Assembly (NCBI GenBank): GCA_023402505.1
Contig: JAEYGD010000537.1
Coordinates: 1-15,357, forward strand
Source of the DNA: Actinomycetes bacterium
Lineage (GTDB): Bacteria; Actinomycetota; Actinomycetes; Mycobacteriales; Micromonosporaceae
Direction: 5' to 3'
DNA: 15,357 nt
How positions within the stretch are numbered: position 1 is the first letter of the stretch; each line of letters starts with the position of its first letter. Of this stretch, positions 8,132 through 14,441 are shown in pieces. The translations under genes and the position numbers were made by a program. The notes under the pieces are model-generated. The model was not told the origin of the DNA. It did not search any database and saw nothing but the letters and a program-made list of their open reading frames with translations.

Positions 8132-8770
8132 CTACGGCCGTGTCGGCGTCCCGGTGGCCGGTGCCTCCTGTCCCGTCAGTGCGTCCAGCTTGCCGAACAG
8201 CCGACCAAGATGCGGCTCGACCGTCGCCGGATCGGCGTGCGTCACCTCCCGTCGGGTCCACCACCGGACGCCGTGGAACTCGGCGGGATCGGGCGTGAGG
8301 CGCTGCTCGCGGCTGCCGTTCAGCACGAACCAGAGGCTCACGTCGACGTGCCGCTCCGCCGGCGAACCGACGGTCTGGGTGACGGTGAGGAACACCGGGC
8401 TCTCCCGCGTCGCCGGGTGGAACACGGCCGGCACGCCCAACTCCTCCACCACCTCCCGGCGTACGGTCTCGGCCGGGTGTTCGCCCGGCTCGACGTGGCC
8501 GCCGGTGGGCAGCCACATCCCGGCCTTGCGGTGGTCGACCAGCAGCACGCTCCCGTCCGTCCCGTCGAGCAGCAGGAAGTACGCCACCAGGTGCGGCGAC
8601 GGCGTCCGTGGTTTCTCCCGGCGGAAGATGTCGTCGGTCGCGGCGAGCCACGCCAGGCACTCCGCCCGGTGCCGCGCCTCCAGCTCGTCGACCGGCTCCA
8701 GCGCCTCGACCAACTCCCGGATCTCATCCCGTACCCGCACCCGACCGATGCTGCCCGCGAGGTGTGACAT
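8132..8770 (-). CDS. Nudix hydrolase
   Basis: The 212-residue product carries a complete Nudix box at about residues 91-113: GHVEPGE, then a seven-residue spacer, then REVVEELG, matching Gx5Ex7REUxEExGU. Glu106, Glu109 and Glu110 are the metal-binding acids. Such enzymes cleave nucleoside diphosphates linked to another group; substrate cannot be read from the sequence. A helical N-terminal extension of about 58 residues precedes the domain. I chose the ATG at 8770 (MSHLAG); an upstream ATG at 8821 would add 17 residues and run across the start of the divergent gene. It may be co-transcribed with the Sua5 gene 61 bases downstream. Confidence 0.9.
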   Translation of the reverse strand: MSHLAGSIGRVRVRDEIRELVEALEPVDELEARHRAECLAWLAATDDIFRREKPRTPSPHLVAYFLLLDGTDGSVLLVDHRKAGMWLPTGGHVEPGEHPAETVRREVVEELGVPAVFHPATRESPVFLTVTQTVGSPAERHVDVSLWFVLNGSREQRLTPDPAEFHGVRWWTRREVTHADPATVEPHLGRLFGKLDALTGQEAPATGTPTRP

Positions 8771-8793
8771 CCGCTTCTGTCGGAGCCGGCAGC

Positions 8794-8799
8794 TAACTT
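8794..8799 (+). promoter_or_regulatory. Candidate -10 box for a leaderless mRNA
   Basis: TAACTT lies eight bases before the GTG at 8808, and no ribosome binding site is present at normal spacing. The element lies in the short divergent space shared with the Nudix gene. Confidence 0.35.
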
Positions 8800-8807
8800 T
8801 CCCTGCC

Positions 8808-9266
8808 GTGGGAATCATCACCGACTACTTCGTCGCCGACGCTGCCCGGGCCGCGACGCTCGCCGAGGGCGGACCCTCCGGCGAGGACGTGCCGGTCCTG
8901 GAGTTGAAGGGTGCCGAGCCCGCGGTGCTCGGCAGCATCCTGTGGGCGATCATCGCCAGTCCACCGGCTGTCGAGGGCGAGCCGCTGCCCTTCGACCTGG
9001 ACCGCTTCGACGCCGCCGGGCCGCTGATCGCGATCTCCGAGGAGCAGACGTCCGGCCTGGTCCAGGTCGCGGACGGCTTCGTCCAAGCGATGGCCGCACT
9101 GCCCGACGACCGGATCCCAGAGGTCGCGGCCCGCTGGGCAACCGCGGAGGATTGGGGCGCCCCATGGGGGCCCGGTGAGCTGGACGAGACGGTGCTCCAG
9201 CTCCGTGACCTGGCCCGGCAGGTCCGGTTGCCCGACCAGCACATGTACGTCTGGTGGTCGCTTTAG
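8808..9266 (+). CDS. Conserved actinobacterial protein of unknown function
   Basis: A 152-residue acidic, soluble protein begins MGIITDYF and ends MYVWWSL. I recall similar proteins in streptomycetes with the same MGxxTDYF opening, a middle LKG(A/I)(E/D)P segment and a PEVAARWA block, but no function is known to me. Its tryptophans cluster in the C-terminal third (WATAEDWGAPWG). There is no signal peptide or membrane segment. The frame stays open far upstream, but that part is antisense to the Nudix and Sua5 genes; the GTG at 8808 is preferred because homologues as I recall them begin there and TAACTT sits eight bases before it. A small membrane protein gene follows 42 bases downstream. Confidence 0.75.
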   Translation: MGIITDYFVADAARAATLAEGGPSGEDVPVLELKGAEPAVLGSILWAIIASPPAVEGEPLPFDLDRFDAAGPLIAISEEQTSGLVQVADGFVQAMAALPDDRIPEVAARWATAEDWGAPWGPGELDETVLQLRDLARQVRLPDQHMYVWWSL

Positions 9267-9295
9267 CGGGCCACCGACGGGTTGCCGACGGCGCG

Positions 9296-9301
9296 TACCC
9301 T
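9296..9301 (+). promoter_or_regulatory. Candidate -10 box for a leaderless mRNA
   Basis: TACCCT is followed after seven bases by the GTG at 9309, with no ribosome binding site between. This spacing supports 9309 over the in-frame TTG at 9282. Confidence 0.4.
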
Positions 9302-9308
9302 GCGGACC

Positions 9309-9707
9309 GTGTCGGAGGATCCGCCCAGCGCGCGCCCACCCCGCCCGCGTGCGTCGCGGGCGTTGATCGCCGTACTGCTGGTCGCCGGGGTGGTGGTGTC
9401 ATCCGCCGGCATCGGTGCGCTGGCCGAGAGGTCTGCGGGAAGCGGGCCGCTCGCGGACTTCGCCCAGATCGCGCTTCCGGTGGCGGCCACGGCCCTGCTC
9501 GCACCGCACGCCTCCTACCGCCGCCGAGACGCACTCTGGTGGTTGCTTCCCCTGGCGGGTCTCTATGTGTTCGCGGTGGTGGCCTGGCGTGTGGCGTTCC
9601 TGCCCTACCGCGACTGGCCACCTCGACCGGACGAGACACCCCGGGTACACCGGCTGCGCGACCAGCCGCGGGCCGGCATGTGGCACCTACGCCGGGAAGC
9701 GCGATAG
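9309..9707 (+). CDS. Small integral membrane protein, unknown function
   Basis: The 132-residue product has a basic, proline-rich start (RPPRPRASR), three likely membrane helices (about residues 18-40, 50-66 and 75-96), and a charged C-terminal tail rich in Arg, Pro and Asp. By the positive-inside rule the N terminus is probably cytoplasmic. No family is recognised. The start is GTG at 9309, chosen for the TACCCT element seven bases upstream; TTG at 9282 would add nine residues. Its TAG stop directly abuts the stop of the opposing MazG-like gene. Confidence 0.65.
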   Translation: MSEDPPSARPPRPRASRALIAVLLVAGVVVSSAGIGALAERSAGSGPLADFAQIALPVAATALLAPHASYRRRDALWWLLPLAGLYVFAVVAWRVAFLPYRDWPPRPDETPRVHRLRDQPRAGMWHLRREAR

Positions 9708-10118
9708 TCAGTTCCGGCCGGCGCAGGACGGTCGGCGTCCACTGTCCTCGGTGCCCTGGGCGTCAGCTGCCGGGCCGTCGCTCCCCAGTCTCGTGCGTGG
9801 CCCGCCAGCATCGTCGGGCTTCCACACCAACCACTTGCGTTCGACCTCGGCTTGCAAATCGACCCCGTGGTGTCGGGCCATCAGCAGCACCTGCGCCAGC
9901 ACGTCGGCGAGCTCTGACCGGAAGTTCTCATCGAGCTGTTGCGTCGAATGCCCCTTGTCCCTGGCCTGGCCGGAACGCATGAGGAAAGCCTGGGTCAGCT
10001 CCCCCACCTCTTCCTGAAGCTTCAACAGAAACCAGGTGGTGTCACGCTCGATCCCGTGCTTCCTGGCATAGCGAACCGAAACCGCTTCGACCTCATCGGT
10101 GAGTTGCGTCAGGTCCAT
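9708..10118 (-). CDS. MazG-like nucleotide pyrophosphohydrolase
   Basis: The 136-residue protein shows the all-alpha NTP pyrophosphatase signature: EEVGE at 36-40, and Glu69 and Asp72 of ELAD in the next helix, together forming the magnesium site. Enzymes of this superfamily hydrolyse dNTPs or NTPs to the monophosphate and pyrophosphate, removing damaged or excess nucleotides; the exact substrate is unknown. Some 35 C-terminal residues beyond the helical core (about 100-136) are low in complexity and probably disordered. The ATG at 10118 lacks a ribosome binding site; TACGCT (10125-10130, minus) ends six bases before it. The gene is divergent from the APH-like gene. Confidence 0.85.
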   Translation of the reverse strand: MDLTQLTDEVEAVSVRYARKHGIERDTTWFLLKLQEEVGELTQAFLMRSGQARDKGHSTQQLDENFRSELADVLAQVLLMARHHGVDLQAEVERKWLVWKPDDAGGPRTRLGSDGPAADAQGTEDSGRRPSCAGRN

Positions 10119-10124
10119 CAGGGC

Positions 10125-10130
10125 AGCGTA
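10125..10130 (-). promoter_or_regulatory. Candidate -10 box for a leaderless MazG-like transcript
   Basis: On the minus strand TACGCT is followed after six bases by the ATG at 10118. No ribosome binding site lies between, and no clear -35 was seen. Confidence 0.4.
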
Positions 10131-10255
10131 GGGGCGGGCTCTGATCGGACGCGCGGCAAGAATCGCTTCGCCTGCGCCCTCGGTTGGCGCTGGCGCTCGC
10201 GGAGTTCGGTCATAAGAGCTTGGCCGCTGCCTTCGGTTTGAGCCAGGATCTCGGA

Positions 10256-11011
10256 GTGAGAACCGACGAAGAGCCGTTGCCGGGCAATGTCACGACCGGC
10301 GTCGTACGTGTCGGTGACACCGTTCGTCGTCCGGTCGGACCTTGGACCGGGAGCGTCGATGCGCTTCTTGAGCACCTTCACGCGGTCGGTTTCGACGCGG
10401 CCCCTCGACCCATGGGGCGCGATGAGAAGGGCCGGCAGGTGTTGGAGTACGTGTCCGGCGAGCTTGGTGCGGAGTCCGGCACGTACTCGCAATCGGAGCT
10501 GTCGTCGATCGGCCGGATGGTGGCGGAGCTGCATGAGGCGTCAGCCAGCTTCGTGCCGCCGGCCGGCGCGCTCTGGAACCAGGTGATCCCGCCGGACCGT
10601 GAAGAGCTCATCTGCCACAACGACGTGGCTCCGTGGAATCTGGTGAAGTCCCCGGTTCGCGGCTGGGTGTTGATCGACTGGGATTCCGCCGCACCGAGCT
10701 CCCGGCTGTGGGACATCGCCTACGCGGCCCAGAGTATGGCCGGCCTACGGGCCGACCGGCCGGTCTCCGAGTCCGCAACACGGCTGCGTGCGATCGTCGA
10801 CGGGTATGGGCTCGACGAGGTCTCGCGGTCGGCCCTACCGGCCATGCTGGGGCGTCGCGCCCGAGCCATGTACGACCTGCTCCGCGCCGGTCACGAGCAA
10901 CAGCGCCAGCCATGGGCAAGGATCTGGAACGAAGACGGCCCCTACTGGTCAGCGACCGCCGAATACCTCGACGCACACACGTACGTCTGGGACGCCGCCC
11001 TGCGCTGTTGA
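10256..11011 (+). CDS. Aminoglycoside phosphotransferase (APH)-family kinase
   Basis: The 251-residue product has the APH catalytic loop HNDVAPWN at 121-128 (Asp123 as catalytic base, Asn128 for magnesium) and IDWD at 140-143 (Asp141, equal to the DFG Asp), followed by SRLWDIAY, typical of this fold. The N-lobe is short (GNVTTGVVRVGDTVRRP) and an Arg occupies the stretch where the ATP-binding Lys is usual. Actinobacterial relatives of this type are chromosomal and of unknown substrate; antibiotic resistance should not be assumed. I chose GTG at 10256 because AGGA (10245-10248) precedes it by seven bases; a TTG at 10184 would add 24 residues. Confidence 0.85.
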   Translation: MRTDEEPLPGNVTTGVVRVGDTVRRPVGPWTGSVDALLEHLHAVGFDAAPRPMGRDEKGRQVLEYVSGELGAESGTYSQSELSSIGRMVAELHEASASFVPPAGALWNQVIPPDREELICHNDVAPWNLVKSPVRGWVLIDWDSAAPSSRLWDIAYAAQSMAGLRADRPVSESATRLRAIVDGYGLDEVSRSALPAMLGRRARAMYDLLRAGHEQQRQPWARIWNEDGPYWSATAEYLDAHTYVWDAALRC

Positions 11012-11207
11012 GCCAACCACCACCCCAGGCCCCGGTGGCGAAGTTTCTCCGGTGCGTCCTGGAGTCATCAGGGCGATCTCTGAGGCCCGGGCGGGCGAGA
11101 TCACCGCTATCGCGGCCGGGATGAACACGACACCTCGAGCAATCCCGAACAGTCCCGAACGCCGGCAGCCTTTTCCACCTCCAGAGACATCTGGTTCTAT
11201 CGATTCC

Positions 11208-11720
11208 ATGAAGAAAGTATTCGCCGTAGCCGTAGTTGTCCTCGCCATTCTCCTAGGAGGACAGAGCCCAGCCCTGGCCGCAGAATTCGAGAAGCCGTTC
11301 GAAGACAACATCTCCACGTTCACCTATGAATCGACTGGTGACGCATGCTCCGAGGTCTACGTCTGGAATCCCAGGTCCATCTCGTATGACAAGGTCGCCA
11401 AGGGTTGCTTCGCCAAGTATGGCGACAGCTGGCGCATCCAAGACTCCCTTGCAGACGGAGATCAGACCTTCATCTACTGGGAAAACTGGCTCTGGAATGG
11501 TTCCTCATGGCAGCCATACCGATTCGGTGAGTGCAGCAACAACCTGGGCGCGCCCCAGTGGGGTGCGTGCAACAAGGACTACTACGAGTCCTCCAGCACC
11601 AACTACTACGGCGGCAAAGGCAGCAGGATTCGCTTCCAAACCTGCCGTCGCGACCTCATAAACACCGCCTGCACCCCTTCCAGCATCAGCCAAGCGCCCT
11701 GGATCAACAACAACGGCTAA
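11208..11720 (+). CDS. Secreted six-cysteine protein of unknown function
   Basis: The 170-residue precursor has a clear Sec signal peptide: MKK, a hydrophobic core at about 4-16, and a cleavage site after ALA or LAA near residue 24-25. The mature part has exactly six cysteines (47, 67, 109, 121, 146, 155), fitting three disulfides, and is rich in Trp, Tyr, Asn and Ser, with a segment IYWENWLWNGSSW at 89-101. No catalytic motif or known family is recognised. Codons are less GC-rich at third positions than in neighbouring genes, which suggests recent transfer. The ATG at 11208 is fixed by the signal peptide although the ribosome binding site is weak. A strong hairpin follows the stop. Confidence 0.75.
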   Translation: MKKVFAVAVVVLAILLGGQSPALAAEFEKPFEDNISTFTYESTGDACSEVYVWNPRSISYDKVAKGCFAKYGDSWRIQDSLADGDQTFIYWENWLWNGSSWQPYRFGECSNNLGAPQWGACNKDYYESSSTNYYGGKGSRIRFQTCRRDLINTACTPSSISQAPWINNNG

Positions 11721-11726
11721 CCCCGC

Positions 11727-11770
11727 ACCAATGCAGGGGAGGGCTGAACCTCTCCCCCTGCATTGGTTTG
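11727..11770 (+). terminator. Rho-independent-type terminator of the secreted protein gene
   Basis: Thirteen-base arms 11727-11739 and 11755-11767 pair perfectly, and the inner bases can extend the stem with a bulge. TTTGT follows, so this is the most classical terminator in the window. It starts six bases after the TAA. On the minus strand it also lies past the decayed HAD gene. Confidence 0.8.
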
Positions 11771-11809
11771 TCACCGCTCAGCAGAGCTACTGCCAGGCCT
11801 AGCCGCACA

Positions 11810-12095
11810 AGCCGAGCGCGGCGGGCCGCCCCTGACATCAAGCACAGGGCTGTCACCGATGGCTCAGCCCCCACCCGACAGATCGACTCCGCACCCGCAG
11901 GCCGCCGCCTCGAAGATCTCGCGTGCTGGCTTCCGGATGTCCAGCTCTCCGGACACTGCCCAGGCATCGCCGCATCGGTCCAGCCCACTACGCCTGATCT
12001 TCCACCTGGTTGTCGGCCTGACCGTTCGTCACGATCGCGACCGTCCAGCCAACGTCACGCAGCAGTGCCAGTGACGCCAACACCTCTGGGGAAGC
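11810..12095 (-). pseudogene. Decayed HAD-family hydrolase, C-terminal part
   Basis: Minus-strand reading gives ASPEVLASLALLRDVGW, then VAIVTNGQADNQVE, down to 12000. After a frameshift it continues in the next frame from 11998 as IRRSGLDRCGDAWAVSGELD and IRKPAREIFEAAACGCGVDL. A TGA at 11864-11866 stands where a Trp codon is expected, and then AIGDSPVLDVRG follows. TNG, the RKP lysine and GDSP are motifs II, III and IV of HAD phosphatases, in the right order and spacing. Motif I (DxDxT) and the N-terminal half are missing, and the tail after GDSP is scrambled. With one frameshift, one nonsense change and a truncation the gene is dead. The homology stops about 24 bases from the end of the toxin gene. 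Confidence 0.8.
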
Positions 12096-12118
12096 TCAGG
12101 CACGGAGAACCAGGGGCG

Positions 12119-12406
12119 TCAGGAGCGGTACACATCCCTTCGATGATCAATGTCCACAACAGTCACGCTGCGGTTGTCGTCGTCGATGCGATAGATGATC
12201 CGGTAGGTACCTCGTCGGGCGCTGAACCGATCCGACAACGGCGGCAACAAACGCTTTCCGACCCGGTAGGGCTCTCGCACCAGCGGCCCGGTCATGAACT
12301 TGTACGCGGCGACAGCGACGGCCTTCGGCAACCGTTCGGCGAGCGCTCGACGGACGGTCGGCGTGGTGCGCAGCGTGTACGGATCTTCCGGCAGCCGAGG
12401 GCTCAC
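12119..12406 (-). CDS. RelE/ParE-family toxin
   Basis: The 95-residue basic protein has the RelE-type core: helices with ALAERLPKAVA, then PYRVGKRL, and the beta strands TYRIIYRIDDDNRSVTVVDIDHRRDVY. RelE toxins cleave mRNA on the ribosome; ParE toxins of the same fold poison gyrase. The Arg/Tyr-rich C-terminal strands fit RelE better. The GTG start at 12406 overlaps the antitoxin stop in GTGA, so the two are translationally coupled, antitoxin first, the usual order. It looks intact. Confidence 0.88.
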   Translation of the reverse strand: MSPRLPEDPYTLRTTPTVRRALAERLPKAVAVAAYKFMTGPLVREPYRVGKRLLPPLSDRFSARRGTYRIIYRIDDDNRSVTVVDIDHRRDVYRS

Positions 12407-12687
12407 GCGGCCGAGGCGCGACGGGCGCGAATGGTCTCCGCAAGCTGGTCGGCGGACACCTCTTCACCTCGGGCCAGCTCCGCGTCGGAATCGGCCAGCC
12501 GCCGCAGGGTGCCCGCATCCCCGAGAATTGCGACGGTTTCCTCCAGACGCTCCAAGTCCTCCACCGACACCAGCACGGCGGACGGCCGACCATGCACGGT
12601 CACCGTCACCCGTTCGTGGTGGTCGTGCACCCGCCCCACCAGCTCAGAGAGCCGAGTCTTCACTTCCCCCAACGGCAGCGTCGTCAT
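12403..12687 (-). CDS. Phd/YefM-family antitoxin
   Basis: The 94-residue product begins MTTLPLGEVKTRLSELVGRV, the N-terminal DNA-binding fold of Phd/YefM antitoxins, followed by VTVTVHGRPSAVLVSVEDLERLEET and an acidic, flexible C-terminal tail that would wrap the toxin. The frame is open 48 codons further upstream, but ATG 12687 matches the family start exactly. There is no ribosome binding site before it. The palindrome directly upstream is a likely autoregulatory operator. The stop overlaps the toxin GTG by four bases. Confidence 0.9.
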   Translation of the reverse strand: MTTLPLGEVKTRLSELVGRVHDHHERVTVTVHGRPSAVLVSVEDLERLEETVAILGDAGTLRRLADSDAELARGEEVSADQLAETIRARRASAA

Positions 12688-12704
12688 GGTCACAAATATG
12701 ACCA
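12687..12704 (-). promoter_or_regulatory. Palindromic operator of the toxin-antitoxin operon
   Basis: TGGTCA and TGACCA flank six A/T-rich bases, and the outer T is the first base of the antitoxin start codon on the minus strand. AT-rich bases are rare here, so the site stands out. Phd/YefM antitoxins bind short palindromes at their own promoters, so binding here could block both transcription and translation start. A TATTTG within the site could be a weak -10 box. Confidence 0.6.
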
Positions 12705-12749
12705 AAATCTGCTGGGACGTCCACCGTTCCTCCCGACACCACGCCGTTG

Positions 12750-12764
12750 GTTCGCATGGCGAAC
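12750..12764. promoter_or_regulatory. Palindrome upstream of the toxin-antitoxin operon
   Basis: GTTCGC and GCGAAC flank three bases, 63 bases before the antitoxin start. It could be a second regulator site. The rest of the 268-base space between the antitoxin and the next gene (12688-12955) holds no gene that I can support. Confidence 0.3.
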
Positions 12765-12888
12765 ACACGTCGCTACGAAACGGCAGGTCAGAAAGTTGCG
12801 TGGACCGGATGTGGCAGAAAACGAACCACATTCCCGCAGCTCAGGGGGCCGGTTGTGACGCTACCCATCGTACGCCGACGCATGTCCT

Positions 12889-12934
12889 GATCGGCTCGGC
12901 GCTGGTCGCCGTTCTCCCGCGATCGGCTCAGCGC
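12889..12934. repeat. Two short direct repeats
   Basis: GATCGGCTCGGCGC (12889-12902) recurs with one change at 12921-12934, a 32-base period, in the non-coding stretch behind the questin-oxidase-family gene. Function unknown; it may be chance. Confidence 0.3.
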
Positions 12935-12955
12935 ATCATCCAGCGTGGGCAGGCT

Positions 12956-14011
12956 TCACCATCGTCCCGTCTGTTCGGTCGCTCGCACCGAGGCGGCGAG
13001 GAGGGCGGCGTCGCCGGTGATGGCATACGCATCGAGCGCGGCGTCGGCGAACTTGATGGCGTGCGGGCCCGCGGAGTCCACCGCCTGCTGCATGACCACA
13101 GTGGGATCCACTTCGGGTGCGGTCGGCGGGGCGGAACGTCCAATCGCCGGAGCGTACGCGGCGGTGACGGCCGCCGTGGCGGCCCAAGCGGCGGCGAGGC
13201 TGGCCGCCCAGAGCGCCCCGGGCAGAGCGGGCAAGGTGCGCAGGACCGCGTTCGGCGCGGTGGCGGCGTGCACCAGCATGACTGCATTGGCGTAACCGTG
13301 GGTGCCGTGCCGGGCGACCGCCGCGTGCACGATGCCGACCAGGCGGGCCGGCACGGCGTCCTTATCGGCGGTGGTCGCCGCGTCGCGTTCTGCGCCGCCC
13401 GGCACCGCGCCGGCCACCGCCGACCAGCCGGGAAGGTCGGCGAGTTGGGCGAGGCGGGCCCGGATGCCGAAGCGCTGGTCGGGTACGCGCGGCACCGCGT
13501 CGAGCGCGGTTCGTGGATCAGTGGCCAGGTACGGCCCGGCACCAGGGGACGCGAGGGGCTGCCAGCGGGCTGCCCAGTACGCCAGCCCTTGACCGAGTTC
13601 GGTGACGCGCGGCGCGGTCTCCTGGTCCAGCAGTGCGCGCACCGCGTGGCCGACCCGGATCACGCCGTGGGTGGCGCCGGCGGCGATGCCGGGCAGCAGG
13701 CGTGGCCACCACCGGGCGAGCACCTGCCGCCAGGGATCATCGGCCAGTTCGCGGTCGAAGTAGTCGAGCCAGTCACCGGTACGCACCGGGTCGCCGAGCG
13801 GATCCCGCCACTCGTCGACGGCGATGGGCGTGATTCCCCGCGGTCGTTCCTCCAGCCGGTCGGCGTACCCGTCCAACCATCGGTGCACGGTCTCACCGTG
13901 GCCGTGCCGAGTCAGTGCCTCGACCGCCATGGGCGCGTGGTTGGACAACCACCCGTCCCGTTCCGGACCGGAATACCGTAGCCGCTGGTAAGCCTCATCG
14001 AGTTCGCTCAT
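12956..14011 (-). CDS. Questin oxidase family protein
   Basis: The 351-residue product resembles the questin oxidase-like family (DUF4243), named for fungal GedK, which opens the anthraquinone questin by Baeyer-Villiger-type oxidation. Family features seen are the opening LDEAYQRL, SNHAPMA at 23-29, RWLDGYADRLEE, then THGVIRVGHAVRAL, and RHGTHGYANAVMLVHAATAPNAV. The repeated His residues are the likely functional positions; no flavin or NADPH motif is visible. Bacterial members are mostly uncharacterised, so anthraquinone chemistry is not implied. The start at ATG 14011 is supported by TACCGT six bases upstream on the minus strand with TTGACC as -35. No biosynthetic cluster is seen beside it. 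Confidence 0.8.
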   Translation of the reverse strand: MSELDEAYQRLRYSGPERDGWLSNHAPMAVEALTRHGHGETVHRWLDGYADRLEERPRGITPIAVDEWRDPLGDPVRTGDWLDYFDRELADDPWRQVLARWWPRLLPGIAAGATHGVIRVGHAVRALLDQETAPRVTELGQGLAYWAARWQPLASPGAGPYLATDPRTALDAVPRVPDQRFGIRARLAQLADLPGWSAVAGAVPGGAERDAATTADKDAVPARLVGIVHAAVARHGTHGYANAVMLVHAATAPNAVLRTLPALPGALWAASLAAAWAATAAVTAAYAPAIGRSAPPTAPEVDPTVVMQQAVDSAGPHAIKFADAALDAYAITGDAALLAASVRATEQTGRW

Positions 14012-14017
14012 ATACGG

Positions 14018-14049
14018 ACGGTAGGAGTTGAAGTCGGGTTGAGGTCAAC
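14018..14049 (-). promoter_or_regulatory. Leaderless promoter of the questin-oxidase-family gene with overlapping palindrome
   Basis: On the minus strand the -35 box TTGACC (14043-14048) and the -10 box TACCGT (14018-14023) are 19 bases apart, and the ATG follows the -10 after six bases. The palindrome GTTGA-GG-TCAAC (14038-14049) overlaps the -35 box and could be a repressor site. This is the best promoter match in the window. Confidence 0.55.
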
Positions 14050-14321
14050 ACCGCGGACCGGTAGGGCCGACAGCGGCACTTGTGGTGGCTGCGGGAGAAG
14101 CGGTTGATCGACGACGTCGGACAGTCGTTCGACTGCCGACTCGTTCCTCAGATCCGACCGGGACGCTCTCGCGCAGTCCAGCATGCCCGCCGCCAGCGAG
14201 TTCGCGCGAGTCGGAGCGCCTCCGGCCCGCACTGCGATTCGCGAACCGCACCTCCCGGCTGCGCCCTGATGTCACCCGAAACCGTAAAGCCACAGGTCAC
14301 CAGCGAGATCACGACATGGAG
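14050..14321. other. Gene-free space between the questin-oxidase-family promoter and tRNA-Ala
   Basis: I find no credible gene here; the open frames on either strand have no family resemblance and no ribosome binding sites. The only structure is a hairpin at 14116-14140 (CAGTC-GTTC-GACTG with a longer bulged stem), about 180 bases behind tRNA-Ala in its direction of transcription. No T-run follows it, so a terminator role is doubtful. Confidence 0.4.
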
Positions 14322-14394
14322 TGGAGCCCAGGGGACTCGAACCCCTAACCCCTGCCTTGCAAAGGCAGTGCTCTGCCAGTTGAGCTAGGGCCCC
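14322..14394 (-). tRNA. tRNA-Ala (anticodon TGC)
   Basis: A full 73-base cloverleaf reads from 14394 down: acceptor GGGGCCC paired with GGGCTCC (one G-U), D-arm GCTC/GAGC, anticodon arm CTGCC-TTTGCAA-GGCAG with anticodon TGC, and T-arm AGGGG-TTCGAGT-CCCCT. The discriminator is A73. The following bases are CTC, so CCA is not encoded. It lies 47 bases downstream of the DLW-39 gene. Confidence 0.97.
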
Positions 14395-14441
14395 CGGGCG
14401 GGCGGTGCCGCCTTTGGTGCTGGCAGGAAGAGCGTGTGCGG

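Noticed and set aside
7908..8807. Upstream extension of the plus-strand gene starting at 8808
   Set aside because: The extra residues are antisense to the Nudix and Sua5 genes and are Arg/Ser/Pro-rich without family resemblance; homologues as I recall them begin at MGIITDYF.
9254..9982. 242-codon plus-strand ORF across the membrane protein and MazG-like genes
   Set aside because: It is out of frame with the helix-forming product, and antisense to the MazG motifs; its residues are Arg/Gly/Pro-rich filler.
11704..11988. 94-codon minus-strand ORF
   Set aside because: It runs through the terminator and the HAD pseudogene out of the frames with HAD motifs, so it is not a gene.
14300..14400. Integration of an island at the 3' end of tRNA-Ala
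   Set aside because: Genes beside it look accessory, but I found no second copy of the tRNA 3' end and no integrase in the window.
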